In this document: in pieces, positions 10,715 to 22,842 of the stretch
Position numbering within the stretch: position 1 is the stretch's first letter
How the letters are laid out: each line of letters starts with the position of its first letter
Source of the DNA: Uloborus plumipes
Lineage: Eukaryota; Arthropoda; Arachnida; Araneae; Uloboridae
NCBI GenBank assembly: GCA_038373865.1
Contig: JAXGGA010005821.1
Coordinates: 1 to 64,000, forward strand
Length of the DNA stretch: 64,000 nucleotides
Direction: 5' to 3'
Translations under genes and position numbers: made by a program
The notes under the pieces: generated by a model
What the model was told of the DNA's origin: nothing
Databases searched by the model: none
The model's input: the letters and a program-made list of their open reading frames with translations, nothing else

Positions 10715-12619
10715 ATAAAAACTTGATCTATTAAATTAATGTGATGACAGATAAACTGACTAAGTTTAATAAATGAAAATGTACACTATTAGAATTAAAA
10801 CGTGAAGAAAAAAAAGAAAAATAATTCTTTCTTTTTATACATATTTCATTCTTGTGGAATAATCCATCATTTTAAGCTGCAATGAACACTTTTGTAGTTT
10901 AAAAAACGGCAAATGTTAAAGCTTTTTCACATATGTTTCTTCCTTGGCAACAGATTAATTTCCTTCCAAGGTTTGTATGTACTCTTCGTTGCAAACCTCA
11001 GTGTTTTAATCAAACTTCATTGTCAGAAATTTTCTTTGTCAACTGCCTTAACCGTCGTTAGTTTTAAATATAATAATCGCTACACCACTGTCACGTTTCA
11101 TTGAAGATTGAAGAAACTAAACTTTTGGAAAACAAATTCCTTACTCATTAGCAATAAATGCAAACAATACAGCAAGAGCAGCCGCAGGTGTTATTCCTTT
11201 ATTGCACATTGCTTCAACAGATCTTCTTTGTACTTCAGGTATAGATCCCAACTAAGAGAGGGGGTTTTCAGTCAACACCCTGCCTTTTCGGAACTACGGG
11301 TTTTGGGGAATGAACTTACGGGGTTTTGATTCCAAACGATCCGGCAGCGGCGGATTTACAGGATGTGCAATAGGGTCGAGCAAAAAACAAAATTTTTGGA
11401 ATCTTATTCTGTAATACTCAGCAAAAGCTGTGCATGCGTAAGTACAACACATGTGTAAAATATTATCAAGTTTGAACAACTCCTTTAGGGTCCTACCAGG
11501 GCTTGAATTTCTCTAAAAATACGAAAAAAATGTCAATTTTCCAAATTTTTTGGAAAATACAAATAATCACCATTTTTGTTCTGTTACCATTAAAATGCTT
11601 CCTTTTAACACTCTTTTCATGCATCTTCAAAATTATTTAAATTTCATGCAATATTAAGTTTGTACATAAACCGTAAATTTCCATGAAATTAACGAAAAAA
11701 TGACTTTTTTTTATCATTTTTTGCACGTTGCAATAATTTTTCTTTTGTGATCCAGATACTATTTTTTTACAATGAATGGGCAAAATGCAGCTTTCGGTTG
11801 TAAATGCAGTTATATTTCATTACATTAACAGCCCAGAACGCACCCCAATTAGGTAGCTGCATTTCGGGTGTCATTCTGCCTTTCCCATCCACCCAGCCAC
11901 GTTATTTACATATATTTTCAATACATTTATATGGATGCAATTTCTTTCTGATGTTAAACGGTTTCTCCTTTTGAATCAAAGTTTGAAGTTAGTCTCATGA
12001 CTCAGTTTTGGCATTGATGATTGCGAGCCATAAAGTTTTTCATTTAAATTCCTATCTTGTCTCTTCCTTCAATAGTAATCTACTGTTTCACTAACCTGAT
12101 CTGAACCCTTAAAACAGTCGGGGTGTAGAAGAGGTATACTTATTGAATCACTGATAAAGTATAATTTGTTTTTGAAAAGTAAACTCATTAACGTTTCAAA
12201 ACTCGGTGGAAGATATCGAAGCTAAAAACGAGTAAAAGTACTTGATGAACATTGTCAATGTAATAAAGAAAGAAAAAAGTGATCCTGATCTCACTATCAA
12301 AAATCGGAGACCTTTCAGTCATTAGCTTTCATTAATTCGAGCTAACAGAATTATGAAGCTGTTGATTTTCAAGCTGAATTTCTAATGAGATAAAGATACT
12401 CATCAGTTATATCATTAAAAATTATGCTTCTCTATATTTCAAGAAATTAGAAATTTTAAAAAAGAAAGAAAATTTCCGTGACACATGGAGCTGTAATCAT
12501 ATTAAAAATTACACTTTCTAAAAAAGTTTGGAACTATAAGAATGAATTGACTGGTTAACGCGTATTTACCACCCATTAATGATGTTAATTAAAAAAATCT
12601 CATGACTAAAAAAATCTTA
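10715..12619. other. Stretch without assigned features
   Basis: AT-rich sequence. A short GC-richer patch near 11230-11375 includes GGCAGCGGCGGATTTACAGG, which resembles a hAT-type end, but I found no partner end or TSD. No convincing frame or RNA gene is present. Confidence 0.4.
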
Positions 12620-13304
12620 TGACTTTTTGAAAAATCAAGATTTTGAAGGATTTCGCATTCGGTTCCTTAAGCGATCTCTCGATGACATCATGAAATAATG
12701 CAAAATCTTGATTTTTCAAAACGTCATAACCAAGCGCGGATCCAGAAATGTTTCAAGGGAGGGGCGATTGATTTTTTTTTTTTTTCTTACTTTCCGATTT
12801 TTTTCCACCATGCATCCTTGTTAACATATGTTGATTACAAATGTTTTGGTCTTTTGTTTCGAAAAATTTCCAGATCCGAGCCCCAAATCCCCGCACCCTT
12901 TCCATTAATGTCATCAAAGATCAACTAAAATGGCCTTTTTGAACTTCAAAATTTAAAAACTGCTGGAGAATAGTCCCTCAAGGGAGGGGCGATCGCCCTC
13001 ATCGCCCCTCCCTTGTATCCGCCCTTGGTCATAACTCGGTCAATTTTTGTGGTAGAAGAGTGATTTTTTTTTAGTTTTAAACGTTACAGTGTCAAGAATG
13101 TTTTACTAAATATGATTGATAGGACTGGGGGGCTGTATAAAAATCTAAATTTCGTAACTCTTTCAAAATTTGATTTTTTGAAAAACATTGAATAGACCCA
13201 AAATTCCTTTCGTAATTTAGAGATTTTTTCCTAAATGAACTGTATGCTTATCTCTAATGGTTGAGGAAATATAGGTCATGACAGTTGACTTGGAACACCC
13301 TGTA
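12620..13304. mobile_element. Half of a palindromic ACACCCTGTA element
   Basis: The centre and right arm match the complete palindrome at 41126-41780, ending GGAACACCCTGTA. The left arm is missing beyond about 12620. A hAT-type MITE is inserted at 12731-13027. Confidence 0.7.
12731..13027. mobile_element. hAT-type MITE nested in palindromic element
   Basis: The ends are CAAGCGCGGATCCAGAAATG and the complement of CAAGGGCGGATACAAGGGAG. It is flanked by the 8-bp repeat GTCATAAC (12723-12730 and 13028-13035). The related palindrome shows the unfilled target at about 41504-41514 (GTCATAACTCGG). It contains T13 and GGGAGGGGCGAT blocks. Confidence 0.8.
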
Positions 13305-13404
13305 GAATGTTACTCCGCATCGACCCATGAGAACGTTATTCTAACTCCTTCACAATTATTCAGCAGCGTTAAAAGAGCATGAACCCAATCCTTAGCATGC
13401 AATC

Positions 13405-13620
13405 GACAATCGTTTTCGCCCTCTGCTGAAAATTTACAAAAATGGACTTACGTTAGTCTGGTTCTGAGGTACAGAATATTTCTGTACCTCAGAACCAGAC
13501 TAACGTAAGTCCATTTTCGTCATTTTTCAGTAGAGGGGGAAAACGATGTATTCGACAATCGTTTTTCCTCTCTACCGAAAAATGACGAAAATGGACTTAC
13601 GTTAGTCTGGTTCTGAGGTA
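13405..13620. repeat. Three-part inverted hairpin array
   Basis: A block of about 80 bp appears three times in alternating orientation. The first two form perfect 38-bp arms (13439-13476 and 13480-13517) around a TAT loop. The pairing extends imperfectly into the CGTTTTCGCCCTCTGCTGAA region. The third copy runs to about 13620. Confidence 0.85.
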
Positions 13621-13866
13621 TAGATTTGTCATAAAAGTTCTCATTTTGTTATCAAATTCTTTTCTGATCTTGTATGACTTTCTGTAACCCAACTCCTTTA
13701 GAGTTTGACTATCGTTCACTGATGTCATGGTTAATAACAAGTTCTCAAAATTAACAAAGCAGGCATTTCTTCGAGTCACCGGATCCACGAAGAAGAGAAG
13801 ATTGTCAATCAAATGAATTGTTATAGATTGCGTAACTTTCATTATACCTACAATTCCATGTTTCAC
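13597..13866 (-). CDS. Hypothetical frame, possible gene fragment
   Basis: An 89-codon frame that starts at GTG; the first in-frame ATG is residue 9. The composition is more protein-like than its neighbours, with a hydrophobic LIDNLLFFVD stretch near residues 19-28 and a basic C-terminal half (YRKSYKIRKEF). Its end runs into the hairpin array, so the last residues are not independent. No family is recognised and there is no second copy in the window. Treat it as a possible relic or exon fragment. Confidence 0.2.
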   Translation of the reverse strand: MKHGIVGIMKVTQSITIHLIDNLLFFVDPVTRRNACFVNFENLLLTMTSVNDSQTLKELGYRKSYKIRKEFDNKMRTFMTNLYLRTRLT

Positions 13867-14080
13867 GGAAATTTTCTTTCTTTTTTTTTTAAATTTCTAA
13901 TTTCTTGAACCGTACTGAAGCATATTATTTAATGATATAACTGACGAGTAAATTCATCTCATTAAAAATTCATCCTCAAATTAACAAATTCACAACTCTG
14001 ATCATAACCTGACAACTTATTAGGTATTTGAAATAAAATTACACATGAGTTTCACACTATTTGTTTGTTTTTTTTTTTAA
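13867..14080. other. AT-rich spacer
   Basis: T-rich and A-rich sequence only. No feature is seen. Confidence 0.4.
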
Positions 14081-14259
14081 TACTGTCGGCCCCGCTTAAA
14101 CGAATACTGTCGGTTCCAAGAAATATTATTCGATTCAGCGGGGTTTTTGTTTAAGCGGGGATCTCTAACATTGCGTCTATGGAATTGGTTCCGGAATGTT
14201 TTATTCGTATAAACGGGTATTCGTTTATTCGTTACCCGATTAAGCGGGGACGACAGTAC
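14081..14259. mobile_element. pogo-like MITE, CTGTCGGCCCCGCTTAA type
   Basis: The left end is TACTGTCGGCCCCGCTTAAA and the right end is TTAAGCGGGGACGACAGTA, with TA at both edges. The inner AAGCGGGG and CCGATTAAGC phrases are typical of this family. Fragments of it lie at 41965-42070, 43305-43385 and 50484-50580. Confidence 0.75.
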
Positions 14260-14514
14260 TTGGAAAATCAAAAGAAGCAATAACTATTTCAATATATGTG
14301 AATTCAATTCAACATCAAAATGTTATATCAATTTAAAAAAAATAATAATACCATTGTATTATTAATTTTTTTCCAAAAAAATCCAAAATCCTATCTCCAA
14401 ATTTGCGGAGTAATTTTTTTAAGAGGTCATAGTGACCTCTCTTTATGACTCCCTGATTCTATGATAAGTAGAAGTAAAAGTACGAGTATACAATGTTTGA
14501 ACATAGAAGGATAT

Positions 14515-14655
14515 TAGTATAATTCTTGAAAAAAACCGAAAAAATCCGGGTTTTTCATCAAAACCCCGAAAAAACCCGGGTTTTTTTTAATCGAAAACCC
14601 AGGTTGGCTGGGCTTTTACAACAAAAAAACCCAGGTTTTTTCAAACCCTGATACA
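14515..14655. repeat. AAAACCCGGGTTTT low-complexity inverted repeat
   Basis: Several blocks of AAAAACCCGGGTTTTT and diverged AAAACCCAGGTT lie head to head. This looks like a short foldback MITE, but no TSD is clear. Confidence 0.5.
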
Positions 14656-16129
14656 AAGCAATACGTTTTAAATAGTAGTTGCGGCATCAATGCATTTTTT
14701 TAACGTCACAAAACGAGAAAAAAAGCGTTAACAATGGGAGCTAGTTTTAGTAATAAACCTTACCTTAATCAAGAGTTTGTAGTTCTGTTGCTCTCGTGGC
14801 TTTTCTATCCATAGATCCAGGGTTTTCCTTAAAGGCAAAATTCTTTATATAATCCAACGTCATATGAAAGATTTCTTTTGATTATTTTCAAGATATTAGC
14901 TCGACTTTTTCACTTTAACAGTTCGAATATGTGTTTTTAAATATTAGTCACTAAGAAGTTCCCTAAATATGCAATAAGCTCTTGATAGCTGATAACATGT
15001 TTATTATCCTCAAAAAACTTGATTTTCTATGCTTTCCTTATCCTTTGATTTTTACAATATAAATAGTTATATATGTTTATATGACATGATTCTACTTTCT
15101 TCTGTAGATAAATATAAGTTAGTTTAGTGCTAGTATAGTTAAAAAGTTAGTAAGACCCATAGAGTGATATGCTTGTTTGACATGTAGATACAATTTCATA
15201 AAGATAGTAATCTCGAAGCTTGTTGAAATATAGGTTGGAAATATAGTGAAGCACTTTGTAAATATTATATAGAATAAGAGGTTTTTGTTTTCGCTAATCT
15301 ACAAGTGCCTTCCTCTTCCACTGTTGGACTGCTCCATACTAAGTCTAATCACTTGCGATTCAATTAAACTCCTTTAATATGATTCGAAATAATTCAGTTA
15401 TTATCACATGTTATTTGCTTTAACTGCAACCAGCGAATGGCAATAAGTATTGTACCACTGGGTGGAGGGTTCGAATTGCTTGGCGAGCGCCACCATCATT
15501 CTTTTGCGCGAATGTCACCAAACAGTTCTTCCAGAACAAAAATGAGAAGGCCCAAATTTTCCAAAGCACTTATCAATAACTCTACTTCGGTTTCCGAAAT
15601 TAGCATTTTGAAATTCTATTTTTAAGTCTACTGCAGATAATATCCTGTTGTATTTACAGCATCACACTAAGTAAAACGCTTTTATTTCGTCAGGTATGAT
15701 ACACTATTCTATTTCCATAAAAATTAAACTTAGAGTGTCTAATTTTAAAGAAAATGTCAAGCATAATTCTACGTTTGATGAATTTTCTGCAAAATATCGC
15801 TTGTTGCAACGCGCGGGATTTTTACTCAAGGATGGAAAAAATGTAAACAGTTTTCAAGTCTTTTATGGTAAGAAAAGTTTCTACATCTACAACAGCGTAG
15901 GCACTATAAAATATTTTTTAATTTAAAATATTCAATTTAAATTCCACGTCACTGCCATCCACTACGATATGATTCATCAGTAAAACTGCAATTTTTCCTC
16001 GTCCAAAACGATCATCAAAACAGTTTGACTCTTGCATAACTACGGGCAAAATGGAAAGACTATTCTTTCACTAAATATTCAAAAAATATAGGAAAACACG
16101 CAGACTATTTTTCTTTTTTTTTTCGCCTA
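14656..16129. other. Stretch without assigned features
   Basis: AT-rich sequence with no terminal repeats, no convincing frames and no RNA gene that I can support. Confidence 0.4.
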
Positions 16130-16400
16130 CGACGACGGCAAAGGAAAGTCGCGACACATTGCTACGTAGATTCTACGAATCCGCTACGAGACGGTGCTCT
16201 ACCTGCTCAAACGAACCGCTACTAGTGATGCTCTGTATCCCGGCATATCGCATCCGTTGGCCGTGACGTCATCGGGGGGCGAGGTGCATGACGGGGCGGC
16301 GGCGAACAGCGCCCCAAGGTTTCGTTTCTGCTGGAGAGTGACGATTTGAAATCCGTGCGAAGGGAAAATTTAGTGATAGGGAAGATGAAGTAGGCGATTT
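16130..16400. promoter_or_regulatory. CpG-rich patch, possible promoter or old exon
   Basis: It is clearly richer in G, C and CpG than its surroundings, for example GACGGGGCGGCGGCGAACAG near 16290, and it contains a TGACGTCA element near 16265. It has no inverted ends and no second copy in the window. A 100-codon minus-strand frame crosses it but is poly-Phe and low quality. The regulatory role is an inference from composition only. Confidence 0.25.
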
Positions 16401-16604
16401 TTGCTTTATTGAAAAATGTATTAGTTTTTTTTCTAGTTGTCATATTTTTGTAAACAAAAAAAAAAAAAAACTTGAACAATAAATTAGCTCTTAAATGCAG
16501 TGGAGCATTAAAAAATCCGAACAAACTGGGACGCGAAAGGGAGCTAGCTAGCTTGGATTTTCAAATTGTTCGATTTTTCGAAAAGAACCACAAAGCAAAA
16601 AAAT

Positions 16605-16978
16605 AGATGTTTTTACAGTATAATACAGCTAATTTTATAGTAACTTTATAGTAATAAACTATAAAATTGCTAGTTTACAGTAATAAACTGTAAAATTGCT
16701 AATTTTGCAGTTTATTACTGTACATTTTACAGTTTTAAACTGGACCTCTGCTGTCAGTATTATACTGCTGTTTTTACTGTATAATACAGTTAATTTTATG
16801 GCAATAAACTGTAAAATTGCTAATTTTACATTAATAAAGTATAAAACTGCTAGTTTTGCATTAATAAACTATAAAATAGCTGGTTTTGCAGTTTATTAAT
16901 GTGCGTTTGCACTTTTAAACTGGAACCTCTGCTGCCAGTATTATACTGTAAAAACATGTTTTTTTTTTAGCAGTGCAA
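16605..16978. mobile_element. TTTACAG-rich CACTG-type foldback MITE
   Basis: The arms GTTTTTACAGTATAATAC and TATTATACTGTAAAAAC face each other. Between them, units like TTTACAGTAATAAACTGTAAAATTGC are repeated many times. The right edge carries GCAGTG. It is related to 8130, 18617 and 61405. The short frames are repeat translations. Confidence 0.7.
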
Positions 16979-18616
16979 GAAAATACCCGTTTCGGAAAAA
17001 AACATGCCATTTGCTCAAATAAAGTGCTTGTACAATATGTGTGCACATAACGTATAATACAGTACACAAGTTTACAATGTGTAAACACATGTTTTAGGAA
17101 AAATTAATTACTTTGTTTACTGAACATAAAAGAAAAAGGAAAAATATTTTCCACACTGTTACAGTATCCTGCGAAGAAAGATCATACAGTAATGAAACAA
17201 AGAAAATCGAATGATCTTCTGGAAAATACACCCACTCTACGCAAAGAAAGCAGAATTTTTTCTGTAGGGAAAAACTGACTTAAACTCATCTTTTACATCA
17301 AGTCACTGATCTTCGGCTGAGAGAGCTTTGAAGTTCTCTTGAGTTTGTTAAAACTTCATTTGACGTTCTAATGTAGGCACTAAAATATAAAAATTACCAG
17401 TTTAAATATAGATTAGTATAGTTAACGACACACTTTAACATCAATTAATAACTCACTGCAGTTCTGGAGTGGCGCTATGGATAAGCTGACCAATTATTTT
17501 CCTCAAAGCGAGGGTTACCAATTTTACCATTTACCAATTTTAGGCATCTGCACATGTAGATTTAAAAAATAATAATTAAAAAAAAGTGACTTTTTTAATC
17601 TAGCAAATAAAAACAGATATGAACAAAACCAAAAATGAAATCACATTAACAGAGAAAAATCGAAATATTTTTTTAATATAAATTTTTTTAGTGCACTTGT
17701 GGTGAGATTTCAAATGAGTATGATTCGCGGTAAAATTTCATATAGGTAATTTTAAGGACCAACATTGCAATAAGAATTTCGATTTCAACTATAATTTTTC
17801 TCTTTCTCACAAACTCGTCACCGGGGCCATAACCGGACTATTGTTTCGGAAAGGGTTTTACCAACACAATTCTCATGAAATCTATATGGTAAATAAAATT
17901 TGATTTCATGTTCTACATTCTATTGCTTTTTGTTACAGTGGATGCGAAAGGGCATTAACATGGAAAAAAAAAACATATACTTTCAATGAATGAAAAAATT
18001 CTTATGTGTACAAATACAAAGCATCTTCGCTCCAGTTAAAAAGATGCATTAATGTGTCTGAAATTATGTTTGCCAAAACTACAATAAAGAGAAATACTGC
18101 AGATAAATAAATAAATTAATTTTTACTATCATTCAATAATGATAATTTCATTTTGCAAACGAAATTGAAAATTAAATAAGAAAATTAAAAATATATTAAT
18201 TTTCAGCAAAAAAGAGCATTAAAGAGTTTTTTTGGAATAGTTTTGAAAAATTTCGGAGGTGGTTCGAACCCTAAAAACCCATCCCGTAAATACGACCCTG
18301 CTAGTCACCATTTAAAATATCCTTTCTACGAATGCATTAGGACCGGTCAAGCATGAAATGTAATAAGTAACCAACCATGTACTATTTCACTTATTTGTGT
18401 ACTACTTAAATGGTTAAACATCTTCACCCTGTGACTTTTCATTGAAGCACCATTGAAGAATTCAGTGTTCCACTCTGTCACATCTGAAAACGGACCATTT
18501 CAGTAAGTGCGGGGACTATAAACAGGACATTTAAAAACGAAGAGATTCTCAAGCCTCATAAAAGAAATCTTTTATACCCACATGTGAGCGTTTATAATAT
18601 TTATCTCCCCAAAAGT
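16979..18616. other. Stretch without assigned features
   Basis: AT-rich sequence with no recognisable element ends. No frame over 60 codons looks like a protein. Confidence 0.4.
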
Positions 18617-19012
18617 ACACACTGCAAGAACTAAATTGTTGTTTTTACAGTATAATACTGAAAGCAAAGGTTTCAGTTTAAAAGTGTAAAAGTGCTGTAA
18701 TAAACTGCAAAACTAGCTATTTTATCGTTTATTACTGTAAAATTAGCGATTTTAGTTTATTATCATAAAATCAGTTGTATTATACTGTAAAAACAACAGT
18801 AAAATACTGGCAGCAGAGCAGAGGTTCCAATTTAAAACTGTAGAATGCACAGTACTAAACTGTAAAACCAGCAATTTTGCAGTTTAGTACTGTAAACTAG
18901 CAACTTGAGTTTACAACTGTAAAATTAGCAATTTTTCCAGTTTATTACCGTAAAGTTACTTTAAAATTAACTGTATTATACTGTAAAAACAACATTTATT
19001 TTGTACAGTGTA
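18617..19012. mobile_element. TTTACAG-rich CACTG-type foldback MITE
   Basis: This is the clearest copy. It starts ACACTGCAAGAAC with GTTGTTTTTACAGTATAATA and ends TATTATACTGTAAAAACAAC with GTACAGTGT. The inside is a chain of half-palindromic TAAACTGTAAAA units. Confidence 0.75.
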
Positions 19013-19471
19013 CTACCAACACTAACTTAATTTGAAAATTCATAATTTAATGATTATTCACTCCACTGCTGTATTTGTAAAAGTTACTGAGAGTATGACA
19101 CTCTGTACATAAATTACGAAGTAAGAGATTGTAGGCTGAAACTGTTGAAAAGAAAAGATGATTTGCAAATTTCATTGAAGTGTAGAAAATAGGTACCTTT
19201 TTTTCCTGAAAGTTTATCTTGTGCAGTCCCATAATAAAATACACCAAATGTGGCAAGAGGAAATGCATATTCGGGTATAAAATATGATAAACCTTTAGTA
19301 AGTAATGAAAAATTAATGATAAGAATTAAATTGTAATAAAGAACATGTACGTCTTTCAAATATTACTTTAGCTATACTTTGTGCGTTATTTTATAAAATC
19401 ATAGAAATAAAATACACAAAGTTTTTACAAAAACATGTTCAAAATTATTTCAATAAGTTACAGTTATTGAA
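19013..19471. other. Stretch without assigned features
   Basis: AT-rich and unique within the window. Two overlapping minus-strand frames of 73 and 81 codons show no domain, and I do not call them. Confidence 0.4.
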
Positions 19472-19971
19472 CCCTTAGTTTGGCAATGTATCCTACAGGA
19501 TACATCACTTTCTACATTTTTTAATTTGAATTAGGCGCCCTCTAGGGGGCTGGCTTTTAACCTATAGCATTATTCGAACCTTCTTTTTCAACATGTGTCT
19601 TTACTGTGGCTATTTACAAAGCAACGCGTTCAATTGTTCAATATTAAGTTTATAAGTGTTACAGTATGTTCTACCAAAACAACATGGCGTCACGTCGATT
19701 ACAGATATGTTCTCTTTTATTTTTTAATTTCTTTTGTATTAGTTGTATTGTAAATAAATACTTGATTAAATTTTATAAAAAGTTTTTATGTATTCTTATT
19801 TGCTACATTGGCAGTGTATCCTACAGGATACACAATTTATAAAACCGATTTTCTTTTCATTTTTTTCCATGAAATTTTTTTTAACTATATAATATTTATG
19901 CATTTTACCCCAAAAAAACTAAAAAAAAATTTGTCAAAATTTTTAAATTTTGATATGTGCCAAAACAAGGG
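19472..19971. mobile_element. piggyBac-type MITE
   Basis: The TIRs are CCCTTAGTTTGGCA and the complement of CCCTTGTTTTGGCA. TTAA follows the right end (19972-19975). The left flank reads TTGA, one base off. A near-terminal block, TGTATCCT-AC-AGGATACA, is found at 19487-19504 and again at 19815-19832. The length is 500 bp, matching the copy at 60755. Confidence 0.7.
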
Positions 19972-20978
19972 TTAAACGGAAGTCAACAATATAAATGAAC
20001 TCAAACACAGTGCCAAAAACACTCTTTTTAGCCAAAAATCACATTAACTTTTTTTTCAAGCGTAAAAATTTGTTTAGTGATTTATATCTGCTTTTACTCT
20101 ATTTCAGAAAAAGGAAGCAACAATGTTGTTTTTCCCATCTAAATTGGGAGAGAAGGATACAAAATATTTATATAGTTCTTTCAAGTCTTCGATCCCTGGA
20201 AATTCTCACTCAACCGCATTTACGCCTTTAAAAGAAGAATGGCGGTTTTCTCTTGGGGAAATATATTATCATACAAAGGTTGGAGAAAACTTGGGAAAAT
20301 GTACACAAGGGGGGGGGGGTCAATAAATAGGGCAGCAAAATATTTTACTGAAGTTATTTTGACTGTCAACACATGACTGCTTTTGCAAGTTCGGATATAT
20401 TTAATAAGTTAATAGTTCAAAATGAAACTATGTATTTTTCTAAATTGAAATATTATTTTTTTAGCACAAATGTTTGTAGCTTTATTTTTCCTTTCTCTAT
20501 TTATTAATTTTTCATACAATGTGTGAATGAGTATATGAATTATGTTTACGTGTATACATACATATATACATAACATAGGATAGTGCACCTCATACACCCG
20601 CTTTGATCGATAGTTCAACTTTTAATCCTATTGAATGTAGGTGCTCCTGTCAAAATATTACAGTATGATTGTCAATTTTTGAAAATTGCTTACATTATCA
20701 TATGCTTTAATTTTCAGCTATTGCTTCATTTTGACTGGAATAAACTACATGTGTTACTACATAGTTAACATATTACCAAACATATGGGGCTAAAAACATA
20801 GTATATATTTCGCCATTTCACTTTGCCTCACATTCCCCTACTCTTTTTTTTTCCAAGTGAAAGATCATTACAGATAGTTACAGTACGCGCTCATGGTGGT
20901 TTGGGGACTTTTATCCAAAAAGCAGTTAAGATGCTCATAGAAAAGAGCATGCACATTACATGCCTCTTATCCATATAA
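19972..20978. other. Stretch with weak repeat Z similarity
   Basis: A G10 run lies near 20310 and TACATA microsatellite sequence near 20550-20575. About 20660-20830 shares phrases with repeat Z (TATCATATGCTTT, TTTTTGAAAAT). No gene. Confidence 0.4.
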
Positions 20979-20986
20979 CTTCTAAC

Positions 20987-21165
20987 CAGGCCCGTCATTT
21001 AGGGGGACAGCCCCCCCCCCATCAGACTTTGAGAAATCAATGCATTTACATATAAGTGGGCGCGGCTTTCGTTGTTTTCTGGTAAAATTGTATTGTGTTT
21101 TTACCCTTTACTGGAACTGGTTTTTACCCTTTTACCCCCTGGAAAAACTTGAAATGACATCCCTG
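20987..21165. mobile_element. 179-bp hAT-type MITE
   Basis: The ends are CAGGCCCGTCATTTAGGGGG and the complement of CAGGGATGTCATTTCAAG, flanked by a perfect 8-bp TSD CTTCTAAC (20979-20986 and 21166-21173). It contains a C10 run. Confidence 0.85.
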
Positions 21166-21220
21166 CTTCTAACTCTTCAACACGTAGAATTTCTATTGAA
21201 TGTACAGTAGTCCCTCGTTC

Positions 21221-21512
21221 TAGGGCCGTGGTAGCCCGATCGGTAAGTAGCCCGTCGGACTCGTGACCAGAGGAACCCGGGTTCGATCCCAGCCGATCAA
21301 ACATACACCGTCTTGATTAATGGTGGCTGGGGGACGTTAAAAATATCGTGGTCACTAAATCCTCCAAGTGAAACGATACCTCTGGGGGTGCTGGGCCAAG
21401 GGTTCGCGCGGCCCTTGGTTCAAAAAGAACAGAGCGCTCTTCAGGGCCCTATCCCGGTTCACCACGAGTTGTGGTAGGTGCGGGGTATCCTAAAGGGTGT
21501 AAAGTGTGAAAT
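21221..21512 (+). mobile_element. tRNA-derived SINE, family A
   Basis: The head has an A-box-like TGGTAGCCCGATCGG and a perfect B box GGTTCGATCCC at 21280-21290, the internal RNA polymerase III promoter of a tRNA-derived SINE. The body is shared with 53766-54050 (CACCGTCTT, AATGGTG, CCAAGTGAA, AACAGAGCGCTCTT, AGGGCCC). TCGTT lies on both sides and may be a short TSD in the host MITE. Confidence 0.8.
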
Positions 21513-21990
21513 GCTTCGTTATATCGCGCTTTGTGGGGGCCAACAAAAAAGCGCGATCTATCCGAAAACGCGATAAAACCGAGGTCATAAAAAGTAACGA
21601 TTCAAATAACGTAAAAATAAATGGTATGTGCTGTGCACCTACAGAAAGATTAATTGATCTTCATGTTAAAACGATTTTCTTAATGAAAAGAAAAAAAAAA
21701 ATAGCTTAACATTTGTTCTTCTGAAATTAAAAAAATAAAAAATATACATAAATAAATATTCCTATTATTTTATCTTGGAATATAAACAGAAAGCAGCAAC
21801 TTTAGCTAAAATAAACTTAGATGCATGGAAAACATATCAGACTTGTTCATTGATTAAGGGAAGAAAATACATTTTCTAAGAGTTATACCATTCTTATTTT
21901 CTGTGATATCAAATGATTTTTTTTAAACATGCGTTTAAAAATATATATACTTTTAATATATATAATATATATAATAATATAATATATATA

Positions 21991-22165
21991 CAGTCGACGC
22001 TCGATATAACGACCGTCTCCGTCCTACAGAAAGCGGTCTTTATAACGAGTGGTCGCTAAAGAGGTAGAACATAGAGTATATTGGGATACAGTTGGGGGTT
22101 TTCTCACTGGTCATTATATTAGGATGGTCTTTATAACGCGTGGTCGTTATAACGAGCGTCGACTG
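21991..22165. mobile_element. 175-bp pogo-like MITE
   Basis: The ends CAGTCGACGCTCGATATAAC and the complement of CAGTCGACGCTCGTTATAAC are flanked by TA on both sides. It is the same family as 36357-36543. Confidence 0.85.
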
Positions 22166-22842
22166 TAATTTTAAAATATATATAATTTTTCGAAAGACGA
22201 AGGAAAAGCGCGATATATCCGAATGAGCGATATAGAGAAGCGCGATGTAACGAGGGGTTACTGTATTTATTCTTCAACATAATATTTCTCACATCTCCAG
22301 GTCACAGGGTAAAAAAATATACGAGGCTCCCAAGTGTTCAATAGAAGATCAAGACTTCTAATATTTCTTCAAGATAATTTAGTTATTACGATTCCACATG
22401 TCAAGCTGTTTGTTTTCAAAGGAACACCTAACGCTAGTTTACATTAATTAGAACTACTGGGCCAATCCATGAGAAATAGGGCATAGACATTAAAATATGA
22501 AACTCACCTAATAATAACACGTTATATGTCATTTTATTCCCAAGAAAGCATAGTTTCCTAATTCTAAGTGTAAAATGTCCTAGTTTTTACTGTAAACATG
22601 GTTTCAACGTCCTAAAGTTACAGTTTTTCTAACCCTTTTTTTCAGTTAAAAATTATCAAGTTTCCAGCCTAGACCCTGGCCAAACCGGGTTCAATTTGGA
22701 AGATAACAAATTATAGTGCTTTAGTAAGCACCCCCTTTGACCTTTTCCAGCAATCAATTTCTTTGTAGGTTGTATTAGCTTTTAATTACAGGCAGGCAAA
22801 ATTATCTAGAATCTTTGTAACGACCGTAACCGAAAACAAGTA

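Larger units (their letters stand above)
21203..22265. mobile_element. pogo-like MITE split by a SINE and a second MITE
   Basis: The left end TACAGTAGTCCCTCGTT and right end AACGAGGGGTTACTGTA match 10242-10714. A SINE interrupts the left end at about 21221 and a second pogo-like MITE sits at 21991-22165. AT microsatellite sequence surrounds the latter. Confidence 0.7.

Noticed and set aside
11230..11375. hAT-type MITE at GGCAGCGGCGGATTTACAGG
   Set aside because: No inverted partner and no 8-bp flanking repeat.
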